From positions 1-5,861 of the forward strand of contig JAHEIV010000204.1 in NCBI GenBank assembly GCA_024639205.1: a stretch of 5,861 nt of DNA, in the 5' to 3' direction. This document shows, piece by piece, positions 1 through 5,861 of this stretch. Positions within the stretch are counted from its first letter, which is position 1. Every line of letters begins with the position of its first letter. This DNA is from Deltaproteobacteria bacterium. GTDB lineage: Bacteria; Desulfobacterota; Desulfobacteria; Desulfobacterales; SG8-13. The notes under the pieces are model-generated. The model was not told the origin of the DNA. It did not search any database and saw nothing but the letters and a program-made list of their open reading frames with translations. The position numbers and the translations under genes are program-made.

Positions 1-564
1 AAGTTCCAGGTATTCCGGAATCTGGATCAGATCTGCGGTGCCAAAGCGATCCTGGCAACCAACACCTCGTCGATACCGATCGGACGGATCGCGGCCCAAA
101 CCGGCCGGCCGGAAAAAGTCATCGGAATGCACTTCATGAACCCGGTGCCGGTCATGAAGCTGGTGGAAGTGATTCGCGGTATCGCCACCTCGCAGGAGAC
201 CTTTCAGACAACCCGGGACCTGACCCTGCGATTTGACAAGACACCGGCCGAGGCCAACGATTATCCCGGTTTTATCGCCAATCGCATCCTGATGCCGATG
301 ATCAACGAAGCCGTATATTGCCTTTATCAGGGGATCGGAAAGCGGGAAGACATCGACACGGTGATGAAACTGGGCATGAACCATCCAATGGGTCCGCTGG
401 CCCTGGCGGACCTGATTGGCCTGGATACCTGCCTGGCAATCTTGCAGACCCTGTATCACGGTTTTTGCGATTCGAAGTACCGTCCCTGCCCGCTGTTGCG
501 AAAGTACGTGGAGGCCGGCTGGTTGGGAAGGAAAACGGGGCGGGGGTTTTACGAATACAACTGA
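1..564 (+). CDS. hbd: 3-hydroxybutyryl-CoA dehydrogenase, 5'-partial (3-hydroxyacyl-CoA dehydrogenase family)
   Basis: Frame 1 is open from the first base to a TGA at 562-564, giving 187 residues; family members are usually about 280-290 residues, so roughly the first 95-100 residues, including the Rossmann NAD-binding glycine motif, lie before the window. The ATG at 127 is internal, not the start. The enzyme interconverts 3-hydroxyacyl-CoA and 3-oxoacyl-CoA with NAD(H) in the cytoplasm. Visible motifs are NTSS (residues 21-24), GMHFMNPVPVMKLVEVIRG (42-60), PGFIANRIL (89-97), NHPMGPLALADLIGLD and the C-terminal GWLGRKTGRGFYEY. Ser23, His44, Glu56 and Asn94 match the spacing of the active-site Ser137, His158, Glu170 and Asn208 of human HADH exactly, so the enzyme should be active. 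The similarity is closest to clostridial-type Hbd, but the chain-length preference cannot be read. It converges on the ACT gene across a shared terminator. Confidence 0.95.
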   Translation, partial: KFQVFRNLDQICGAKAILATNTSSIPIGRIAAQTGRPEKVIGMHFMNPVPVMKLVEVIRGIATSQETFQTTRDLTLRFDKTPAEANDYPGFIANRILMPMINEAVYCLYQGIGKREDIDTVMKLGMNHPMGPLALADLIGLDTCLAILQTLYHGFCDSKYRPCPLLRKYVEAGWLGRKTGRGFYEYN

Positions 565-754
565 AACCTTTCTGCAAAATGCGGTTAAAGGCCCGAGGCC
601 TGCTTGTCCCGCGAATCTACAACCTCACGCACGAAAAGTTTACGCTCGCACGAGTAGTTTTCAATTCACAGCGACATCCTGCACTGAACCCCGATCCACT
701 ATTTTGGCGACAGGTTCTGATCTGTGTGTGAGATGGATCGTTTCCACCTTATAA

Positions 755-793
755 AAATAAGGGGCTGCCCATTATGGGTGCAGCCCCTTATTT
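755..793. terminator. Bidirectional intrinsic terminator between convergent genes
   Basis: A perfect 14-bp inverted repeat (755-768 with 780-793) encloses an 11-base loop. The GC-rich core GGGGCTGC/GCAGCCCC is flanked by A/T arms, so a transcript from either strand ends in a G/C stem followed by U-rich sequence. The U-rich tract is better for the minus-strand transcript (TTATTTTTAT after the stem) than for the plus strand (TTATTTGG). It lies 190 bases after the dehydrogenase stop and 32 bases after the ACT-gene stop, so it probably ends both, with the ACT transcript as the better fit. Confidence 0.85.
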
Positions 794-825
794 GGTATCA
801 AAGGTCGAACCGGATCCTGCGTTTT

Positions 826-1305
826 TTACGAGAATATCTTAGCTGCCAGCTCGATGTCTTCCGGGCAGAAAACAAACAGGCATTTCTCTTCGGGTGACGA
901 AACCGAGCCGTACACGTAGTTGATGTTGATTCCCTCCTCGCCGAACCGGGATGCAATCTTGGCCAGTTCTCCCGGACGGTTATCCAGCTCCAAGGCAATT
1001 ACCGGCATAATGTCAAATATGAAATCGTGACGGGAAAGCAGATCGACGGCCCCGTCGGTGTCCCCCACCAGCAACCGTATCAAAGCAAACTGGGCCGAAT
1101 CCTTACGCATGGAGTTGTAGCTGGCCGCCGACGCAATTCGCTGCAGCGATTTTCCCCGGGCCTTGAAAAGCTCCTGCACATAAGCGGATGCGTCCTGAAT
1201 GGTGAGTGCGTCGATGTTGATCCCCGCTTCACTGAAAATGGTCGTCAGCCGGCCAAGCTCTCCCGGCACATTTTTTAAAAATAGCGATATCTCCGTTCTG
1301 ACCAT
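826..1305 (-). CDS. Tandem ACT-domain regulatory protein
   Basis: This 159-residue cytoplasmic protein has two ACT domains, a fold that binds small ligands, often amino acids, and regulates enzymes. The first begins TEISLFLKNVPGELGRLTTIF with the turn AGINIDALTIQD (about residues 3-39, resuming at 72-95). The second is FDIMPVIALELDNRPGELAKI with GININYVYG (about 97-159). Both carry the typical PGEL turn before the first helix and the GIN(I) step into the second strand. No catalytic domain is attached, so this resembles stand-alone ACT-pair proteins (COG4747-like) rather than a full enzyme. Residues about 40-71 are extra compared with a standard ACT domain. The start chosen is the ATG at 1303-1305, because AGAGGAG lies 9 bases upstream; an in-frame TTG at 1326 would precede that ribosome site. 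The gene has its own promoter and sits 251 bases after the acyl-CoA synthetase gene. The ligand and target are unknown. Confidence 0.85.
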   Translation of the reverse strand: MVRTEISLFLKNVPGELGRLTTIFSEAGINIDALTIQDASAYVQELFKARGKSLQRIASAASYNSMRKDSAQFALIRLLVGDTDGAVDLLSRHDFIFDIMPVIALELDNRPGELAKIASRFGEEGININYVYGSVSSPEEKCLFVFCPEDIELAAKIFS

Positions 1306-1314
1306 AACACGATA

Positions 1315-1321
1315 CTCCTCT
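1315..1321 (-). promoter_or_regulatory. Ribosome binding site of the ACT gene
   Basis: On the minus strand AGAGGAG is followed by a 9-base spacer and ATG (1305-1303). It decides the start: the longer frame from TTG at 1326 would place this site inside the coding region. Confidence 0.75.
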
Positions 1322-1343
1322 GTCAAATTTGAAGATGGGGTAG

Positions 1344-1372
1344 ACTGTAGAAGAATCGGGGATGGATGTCAA
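1344..1372 (-). promoter_or_regulatory. Sigma70-type promoter for the ACT gene
   Basis: On the minus strand there is a perfect TTGACA -35 box (1372-1367), a 17-base spacer and TACAGT (1349-1344), which matches 4 of 6 bases of TATAAT. Transcription would begin near 1337, giving a leader of about 32 bases that contains the ribosome site. This suggests the ACT gene is transcribed independently of the synthetase upstream of it. Not tested experimentally. Confidence 0.65.
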
Positions 1373-1556
1373 CCGACAACCAAAGAGGTTATTCTACGAT
1401 GGTCAATGCTGCGTTTATCTACCGCTGATCCGGCAAACTCGTCTGCCGTCTGGGTGACCGATGATAAATACCTTCGACTTTCGCACGTTTTCCGGTGGCG
1501 CCTGAACCCGGCGTGAAGAAGAATCATGAAAAAGGCGGGCGTCCTCGTAAGGTGCG

Positions 1557-3089
1557 TCAGCGTTGCGGTCCGCCGAAACGCTCTTTCACCGCGAACCTGT
1601 CGGGGGAGCCGTCCTCGAGTCGGGGCAGCTTATCGACAAATTCGACATACTGGGGTTTTTTGAAACTGGCAATCCGCTCACCGACAAAACGGGTCAGTTC
1701 ATCGGCCGCCAGAGTGCTGCTCGGCGTAAGCTCACACACGGCCTTGATGCCCTCCTTCCACTTCGGGTCCGGCACCCCGAAGACAACGGTATCCACCACT
1801 GCCGGGTGCTGTCGAATGATCTTTTCCACTTCGGCCGGATATACGTTTTCACCGCCCGGTTTGATCAGCTCTTTCTCCGCTTTTCTTCCCTCGTACCACA
1901 GGAACCCGTCCTCGTCGAAACGTCCCAGGTCACCGGTGTGATGCCAGCCGCCGCGAAAGGCCTGGGCGTTGTCTTCGGGCAGGTTCCAGTAACCTTTGAA
2001 GATCATCGGGCCTTTCATGACGATCTCACCGATTTCTCCGGTTGCAACCGGCCGATCCTGATCATCCACCAGCCGGACATCGGCCAGCTCGATCGTTTTA
2101 CCGGCCGATCCGGCCCGGTCGCTGTATGGTCCCAGTGTCGCCAGACAGGAAGTTTCGGTCTGACCGTACATAGAGAAAAACGTTCCGCCGGTCGCCTCCT
2201 GGTACTTTTCGATGGTCTCGGGTGTGTCCAGCCCGAGCACCGCCCTGAGAGAGCGAATGTCCGTTCTGCTTTTCCCGGCTTCTTCCAGGATGGCAGCCAG
2301 AATCGGTGAAAAATTGAACATCAGGGAAACGTTTCTGCGGGCGATCAACTCCACGGCCTGGGAGGCGTCAAACTTGCTCATGTTCACGGTCAGCCCACCG
2401 GCGTGAAAGGTGCTGGCCACCATCACGATTCCGGCGATATGAAACAGCGGCAAAAGGTTCAGGTGAACGTCCTGAGGGGTACTTTTGAACAGAACCATCA
2501 AGTGCATGCTGGAAAACAAAATGTTGGCGTGGCTGAGCAGCGCACCGCGCGGTCGACCGCCCACTGCGGCGGTATGGATGATGACAAATCCGTCGTCTGC
2601 ACCAACGACCGATTCCTCCGAGTGCAGTGCCCGATCGTCTCCGGATAGTGAAGCGAGCGGCTCGAACCGGCCCTTGTCGGCTTTTAGGTTAAAACACTTG
2701 CGCACACTCGGCATTTGCGATCGGTGCTCTTCGATCACTTCCTGGTATTCGCTGTCAACAAACAGCGCTGTCGGTTCGCCGTCGTTGAGGTTGAAGGTGA
2801 CCTCCTGCGGGGAAAGGCGCCAGTTGACCGGCAGCAGGATGGCGCCGATGGCCGCTGCAGCGCCGTAGAGCAGAAAAAACTCCAGGCTGTTTTTGCCGAG
2901 TACCCCCAGGCGGTGGCCCTTCTGGATGCCGACCTGTTTCAGGCTCTGCGCCAGGCGATCCACCATCTGCTTGTACTGCCGGTAAGAGACCGCTCTTTCG
3001 TCGTCCACTTCTTGCCAGGCAGTTCGATCGCCGAAGATCTGCGCATTGCGCCGAATCAGATCATAAAACGTGAAGTCATAAAGGCCCAT
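1557..3089 (-). CDS. AMP-binding acyl-CoA synthetase (ligase) family protein with divergent catalytic motifs
   Basis: This 510-residue protein has normal length and layout for the ANL superfamily, which activates carboxylic acids as acyl-AMP and then acyl-CoA. A large N-terminal domain (about 1-400) is followed by a small mobile C-terminal domain (about 400-510). Clear motifs are YGQTE (308-312), HHTGDLGRFDEDGF with the ribose-binding Asp387, the hinge region GRKAEKE (401-407) and PGGENVYPAEVE (411-422). Two key sites differ from the family. The phosphate-binding loop, normally SGTTGxPKG, reads TAAVGGRPRG (173-182). The A10 motif, normally GK followed by R, reads GSPDR (494-498), so Ser495 stands where the adenylation lysine belongs. 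The ATG at 3089 has a weak GGGGA ribosome site about 10 bases upstream, and an in-frame TAG lies just before it. The gene follows the transporter and lipoprotein genes, suggesting CoA activation of an imported acid. The substrate is unknown and activity uncertain. Confidence 0.9.
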   Translation of the reverse strand: MGLYDFTFYDLIRRNAQIFGDRTAWQEVDDERAVSYRQYKQMVDRLAQSLKQVGIQKGHRLGVLGKNSLEFFLLYGAAAAIGAILLPVNWRLSPQEVTFNLNDGEPTALFVDSEYQEVIEEHRSQMPSVRKCFNLKADKGRFEPLASLSGDDRALHSEESVVGADDGFVIIHTAAVGGRPRGALLSHANILFSSMHLMVLFKSTPQDVHLNLLPLFHIAGIVMVASTFHAGGLTVNMSKFDASQAVELIARRNVSLMFNFSPILAAILEEAGKSRTDIRSLRAVLGLDTPETIEKYQEATGGTFFSMYGQTETSCLATLGPYSDRAGSAGKTIELADVRLVDDQDRPVATGEIGEIVMKGPMIFKGYWNLPEDNAQAFRGGWHHTGDLGRFDEDGFLWYEGRKAEKELIKPGGENVYPAEVEKIIRQHPAVVDTVVFGVPDPKWKEGIKAVCELTPSSTLAADELTRFVGERIASFKKPQYVEFVDKLPRLEDGSPDRFAVKERFGGPQR

Positions 3090-3129
3090 AAACAGATTTC
3101 CCCACTATTATTGCCGATAGCTGCGCCGG

Positions 3130-3170
3130 CAGGAGGGTGCGGATCGCCCGCAGGCGATCTGCACTCCCTG
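3130..3170. repeat. Long intergenic stem-loop (imperfect inverted repeat)
   Basis: The arms 3130-3148 and 3153-3170 can pair over about 18 bp with one bulge and a few G-T pairs. The inner seven pairs (GATCGCC/GGCGATC) are perfect and close on a four-base loop. It lies 41-81 bases upstream of the synthetase ATG, inside the non-coding 3090-3305 stretch. No T-run follows on either strand, so it is not an ordinary intrinsic terminator. It could be a REP-like dispersed palindrome, an mRNA processing or stabilising hairpin that sets synthetase expression, or a protein-binding dyad. Only one copy is in the window, so a dispersed repeat cannot be confirmed. Confidence 0.6.
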
Positions 3171-3269
3171 ATCGAATGGATTGCTCAGCCGCCCAAATCC
3201 CATGGGCGCCAGGCGGTGCATATTTGACGTTTATGCTTTACCCGGTCATGAAATACCCACCCTATGGAT

Positions 3270-3296
3270 GCTGCCCCAAGAACCGGGGGCGGCAGC
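3270..3296 (-). terminator. Weak stem-loop after the lipoprotein gene (possible attenuator)
   Basis: GCTGCC at 3270-3275 pairs with GGCAGC at 3291-3296, with two more C-G pairs possible past a one-base bulge. It begins 10 bases beyond the lipoprotein stop, where a terminator or processing hairpin would be expected. No run of T follows on the minus strand, so full termination is doubtful; partial read-through into the synthetase gene is plausible. Confidence 0.3.
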
Positions 3297-3305
3297 GCTT
3301 AGTGA

Positions 3306-3893
3306 TCATGGGAAGGTAGCTTCAAACGGCACCACGCGAACCATATCGCCGGCCTTGAAAATGGCCGCCCCTTCGGCAACACCGACTGTGTAGGCAAAGT
3401 CCGGCGCTCCGGTCCACCATTTCTCCAGTGCATCCCAGGGAGACATGCCTTTTTCCTTCAACATCATGGCACCGGGCAGCAGCAAGGTCAGCAGGGTCTG
3501 CCGGGTATCGAAGATGGCCGGCACCCGCACCTGGTTGGTTTTGCCGGCCGGGATCCACATGGTCTCCGGGGAACTGACGGTGTTCACCTCGAATTCTTCA
3601 AACATGACCGAGAACTTGAACCCATCCAGCTCGATCGGATAGCCGGTATTGTTTGCAATGTCGAAAATAAACGCCATCATCATGGGGGCACCGTAGTTGC
3701 CGGCGTTTCCCTTGGTCGGTTTCACCTTGCTGGAAAGATAGTAATAGCCGACGTAATAGGGCACCTCCACGTGGCTCAGGGTGATGGTGGGATCTGTAAA
3801 ATTCTTCTCAGAAGGTGTTGCAGCGCAGCCGGTCATAAGCGCGGCTGCGACAAAAACACTCAAAGCTACCATCAGAATCGATTGTTTCCGCAT
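3306..3893 (-). CDS. Putative lipoprotein of unknown function
   Basis: This 195-residue protein begins with a lipoprotein-type signal: MRKQ, a hydrophobic stretch (residues 6-20) and LMTGC with Cys23 as the likely lipidated residue. Ala24 after the cysteine does not suggest inner-membrane retention, so outer-membrane anchoring facing the periplasm is likely. The mature part (about 173 residues) has alternating hydrophobic strands, a run of aromatics (PYYVGYYYL, 45-53), NNTGYPIELDGFKFSV (81-96) and IPAGK before another strand. This pattern is loosely like the LEA14/WHy beta-sandwich, but I do not recognise a definite family. GGGAGG six bases upstream supports the ATG. It starts 29 bases after livF on the same strand, so it is almost certainly co-transcribed with the transporter. 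It may help substrate capture or envelope passage, but no function can be assigned. Confidence 0.85.
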   Translation of the reverse strand: MRKQSILMVALSVFVAAALMTGCAATPSEKNFTDPTITLSHVEVPYYVGYYYLSSKVKPTKGNAGNYGAPMMMAFIFDIANNTGYPIELDGFKFSVMFEEFEVNTVSSPETMWIPAGKTNQVRVPAIFDTRQTLLTLLLPGAMMLKEKGMSPWDALEKWWTGAPDFAYTVGVAEGAAIFKAGDMVRVVPFEATFP

Positions 3894-3922
3894 CTTCTTC
3901 CTCCCTCACTTGCTTTTAAGGG

Positions 3923-4735
3923 TTAGGTAAGCCATCTTTTTCTTCGCTTGTAATGCTTAACGTCGCGAAAGCTTTTTCTGCTCCCGAAGTCGGTCATCCC
4001 GAGGTAAAAATCCTTGATGTCCGGATTGTCGCGAAGTTTCTCGGCCGTATCGTCCATCACGATACGGCCATTTTCCATCACGTAGGCATGCGGTGCGACA
4101 TTCAGGGCCAGCTTGGCGTTTTGCTCCACCAGGAGGATGGAAATGCCTTCTTCCTGGTTGAGCTTGGTGATGATGTTGAAGATCTCGTGGATCAACAACG
4201 GCGCCAAGCCCATGGACGGCTCATCGAGCAAGATGAGCTTGGGGCTGGTCATCAGCGCGCGCCCGACAACGGTCATCTGCTGCTCGCCGCCGCTGATGAA
4301 ACCGGCGGTTTCAGTGCGCTTCTCTTTCAGACGCGGAAAGTAATGATAGACCATATCCAGGCCTTCTTTTACCGAGCGCCCGAACTTGCGCATGTGAGCA
4401 CCGACTTTCAGATTCTGCTCGACGGTCAGGTGCTCGAAAACCCGGCGGCCCTCGATCACTTGCACGATGCCCATTTTGGCGATCTTTTCAGGTCCCATGC
4501 GGTCGATGCGATCTCCGATAAACTCGATCGAGCCGTCGGTAACCTGTCCGTCCTCATGCTTGAGCAGGCCGGAAATCGCCTTCAGGGTAGTGCTTTTGCC
4601 AGCCCCGTTCGCCCCCAAGAGCGCTACGATGCCGCCCTTGGGGACCTCGATGGAAACACCCTTTATGACGAGAATCACCTCGTGATACTTCACCTCGATG
4701 TTGTTGATCTTTAGAATGGATTCTGGTGTCGACAA
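3923..4735 (-). CDS. livF: Branched-chain amino acid-type ABC transporter ATP-binding protein LivF
   Basis: This 270-residue protein is a cytoplasmic ATPase that, with LivG, drives a LivHM-type permease. All ATPase motifs are present: Walker A GANGAGKST (41-49), Q-loop Gln92, the family hallmark EGRRVFEHLTVEQNL (95-109), signature SGGEQQ (148-153), Walker B LILLDE (167-172), SMGLAP after it, and ILLVEQNA (200-207), where LivF proteins carry Glu at the switch position. The C-terminus extends past the usual end (near FYLG) with a strongly basic tail, SFRDVKHYKRRKRWLT. The TTG at 4735-4733 is preferred as start because AGGGAGGT sits 7 bases upstream and the protein then begins like other LivF proteins. 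A longer frame opens at GTG 4777, or ATG 4756, overlapping the binding-protein gene. LivG, LivH and LivM are not in the window. The substrate need not be an amino acid; this class also carries other small carboxylates and amides. Confidence 0.95.
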   Translation of the reverse strand: MSTPESILKINNIEVKYHEVILVIKGVSIEVPKGGIVALLGANGAGKSTTLKAISGLLKHEDGQVTDGSIEFIGDRIDRMGPEKIAKMGIVQVIEGRRVFEHLTVEQNLKVGAHMRKFGRSVKEGLDMVYHYFPRLKEKRTETAGFISGGEQQMTVVGRALMTSPKLILLDEPSMGLAPLLIHEIFNIITKLNQEEGISILLVEQNAKLALNVAPHAYVMENGRIVMDDTAEKLRDNPDIKDFYLGMTDFGSRKSFRDVKHYKRRKRWLT

Positions 4736-4742
4736 ATCGATG

Positions 4743-4750
4743 ACCTCCCT
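4743..4750 (-). promoter_or_regulatory. Ribosome binding site of livF, abutting the binding-protein stop
   Basis: AGGGAGGT on the minus strand shares its first A with the TAA stop of the substrate-binding-protein gene (4752-4750). It lies 7 bases before TTG at 4735. The arrangement suggests translational coupling, and it decides between the TTG start and the upstream ATG (4756) and GTG (4777), which lack a comparable site. Confidence 0.7.
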
Positions 4751-5861
4751 TACCATCCAAGCCACTCTCTTTCCCACTTGCCCGGCCAGCGACCTTTCAG
4801 GTCCACCACCGTCAGCAGCTCGATCTTGCCGTTCACCACTTCATAGATCGGGATCTTGCCGGCGATGCGATGATCGTTCGCCGAGTAGGTGAGCGGTGCG
4901 CCGCCCAGACCGAGCTCGTATCCATTCATGGTTTCAAACCCGTTTTTCAGGATACTCGGGCCGCTGAGATCACCGGCTTTGTCCGCCCGCTTGAGCGCTT
5001 CCCAGAGGGCCAGCGCGTTGGACCATCCCTGAATGGCCCGCACGGTGCGTTTTTCGATGGGCACACCCGGGTTGTATTTCTTGCCGTAGGCAACCACTTC
5101 GCTCATCAAGGGCTGGTCTTCGCCGTAGAAAGCGCAGACAGCCGCCCCCAGGGCTCCGTTGGCGGCTTCGCCGGCCAGCCGGGGCAGGTTTTCGTCAATT
5201 CCCCAGTTGTTGATGATGTGATCGGCGCCCAGCCCGAGTGAATAGGCATCGCGCAGGGTAGAAGCCACCGACATGGTGGTGTTGCCGTGCCAAACCAGAT
5301 CCGGTTTGAATTTCTTCATGGCCAATATCTGGCTCTTGGTGTCGATGGCGAAAAGGGAGACGTCCTGATCCGGACCTACGTCAAAGCCCAACAGCTTCGC
5401 CTGATCCTTTACCGCCTTGATGGGCGCGCTGGAATACGGAGAAGCAAACATGTAAGAGCAGGCAAATCGCGGTTTTCTTTTTCCGTAGTCCTTGTGCTTC
5501 GGCCATTTTATGTCGAACCAGGCCGTGATGGCCGCCCTCGCATTGGAGGAGTAATCGGTTGCGGCAAACAGGTTGTAGGGCGTCTTTTGCGGATTGGTGA
5601 GATGTGCGGAATATGAGGCCGATACGTACGGCATTTTCTCCTTGGTGACCGTCGGAGACAGGGCTTCCGTATCACCGGTGCCCCAGCCGAGCACCGCAAC
5701 GCACTTGAGCCGCTTGAAGAGCTTGTACTTGGTCAGCGCCTCCGGCACGCGGTAGCCGTAATCGAACTGGTACAGCTTGATCTTCTTGCCGTTGACCCCG
5801 CCATTGTCGTTAATGTAATGAATCGCCTCGGCGATTCCCAGGGCGTAATCCTTGCCGACGT
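4750..5861 (-). CDS. Liv-type ABC transporter substrate-binding protein, 5'-partial
   Basis: The minus-strand frame is open from the right edge (first full codon at 5859) to TAA at 4752-4750, giving 369 residues. The signal peptide and roughly the first 40-50 residues are outside the window. The GTG at 5748 is internal: the frame upstream reads VGKDYALGIAEAIHYINDNG, the usual start of the mature fold in the periplasmic binding-protein type I (Peripla_BP_6, LivK-like) family. Other features are GGVNGKKIKLYQFDYGY, the ligand-loop region GWGTGDTEAL (58-67), and the second-lobe segments that follow FACSYMFASPYSSAPI. The protein would bind its ligand in the periplasm and deliver it to the LivHM permease. 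livF follows directly, with a 14-base gap. Ligand class cannot be told from the sequence: Liv-type proteins bind branched-chain amino acids, amides, urea or aromatic acids. The nearby acyl-CoA synthetase homologue favours a carboxylate. Confidence 0.93.
   Translation of the reverse strand, partial: VGKDYALGIAEAIHYINDNGGVNGKKIKLYQFDYGYRVPEALTKYKLFKRLKCVAVLGWGTGDTEALSPTVTKEKMPYVSASYSAHLTNPQKTPYNLFAATDYSSNARAAITAWFDIKWPKHKDYGKRKPRFACSYMFASPYSSAPIKAVKDQAKLLGFDVGPDQDVSLFAIDTKSQILAMKKFKPDLVWHGNTTMSVASTLRDAYSLGLGADHIINNWGIDENLPRLAGEAANGALGAAVCAFYGEDQPLMSEVVAYGKKYNPGVPIEKRTVRAIQGWSNALALWEALKRADKAGDLSGPSILKNGFETMNGYELGLGGAPLTYSANDHRIAGKIPIYEVVNGKIELLTVVDLKGRWPGKWEREWLGW

Noticed and set aside
589..601. 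Small palindrome AGGCC-CGA-GGCCT after the dehydrogenase stop.
   Set aside because: Only five base pairs and no T-run; too weak to call a terminator when a much stronger one lies at 755-793.
318..754. Overlapping plus-strand open frames running through the dehydrogenase end and the following gap.
   Set aside because: They overlap the dehydrogenase in other frames, and their low-complexity, Arg/Pro/Gly-rich translations resemble no protein family.
1500..1556. Possible terminator after the synthetase gene (a TTTTT run on the minus strand near 1530).
   Set aside because: The sequence before the T-run contains direct rather than inverted repeats, so no stable stem could be drawn.
1563..2309. 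A 248-codon open frame on the plus strand opposite the synthetase gene.
   Set aside because: It lies fully within a well-supported gene on the other strand and has no domain signal.
3171..3305. Search for a promoter ahead of the synthetase gene.
   Set aside because: A/T-rich -10-like hexamers occur but none has a convincing -35 or sigma54 partner at proper spacing.
3953..4714. A 253-codon open frame on the plus strand opposite livF.
   Set aside because: It is antisense to a gene with every ABC ATPase motif; its translation has no recognisable domain and looks like a shadow of the GC-biased codon use.

Overview
The window looks like chromosomal DNA from a moderately GC-rich, probably anaerobic bacterium. 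The best guess is a Desulfobacterota (Desulfosarcina/Desulfobacterium-like) fatty- or aromatic-acid degrader. This rests on gene content (a 3-hydroxyacyl-CoA dehydrogenase, an acyl-CoA synthetase-like protein and a Liv-type transporter close together) and on the basic C-terminal tail of the LivF protein. It is inference; no marker gene is present.

Layout. Positions 1-564 (+) hold the C-terminal two thirds of a 3-hydroxybutyryl-CoA dehydrogenase (Hbd family) that begins before the window. After a non-coding stretch (565-754, nothing recognisable) comes a 14-bp perfect stem-loop at 755-793, placed between converging genes and probably a bidirectional terminator. Everything to the right is on the minus strand. 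In transcription order from the right edge: a Liv-type periplasmic substrate-binding protein (4750-5861, N-terminus outside the window); livF, the transporter ATPase (3923-4735); a small lipoprotein (3306-3893); an AMP-binding acyl-CoA synthetase homologue (1557-3089); and a tandem ACT-domain protein (826-1305). The first three are tightly packed and look like one operon. The synthetase and the ACT gene follow after gaps of 217 and 251 bases. The ACT gene has its own good sigma70-type promoter. The gap before the synthetase holds a long stem-loop.

How the parts may work together. The binding protein would capture a small carboxylate or amino acid in the periplasm and deliver it to a LivHM permease (presumably encoded upstream, outside the window) powered by LivG/LivF. 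The synthetase homologue could convert the imported acid to a CoA thioester, and enzymes such as the dehydrogenase could oxidise it. The ACT protein would be a small-molecule (often amino-acid) sensing regulator. The substrate cannot be read from the sequence.

No mobile element, CRISPR array, tRNA or rRNA was seen. The most notable points are the synthetase homologue, whose ATP-binding P-loop motif is degenerate and whose usual catalytic C-terminal lysine is replaced by serine; an apparent insertion of about 30 residues in the first ACT domain; the lipoprotein of unknown role placed inside the transporter operon; and the intergenic hairpin at 3130-3170.
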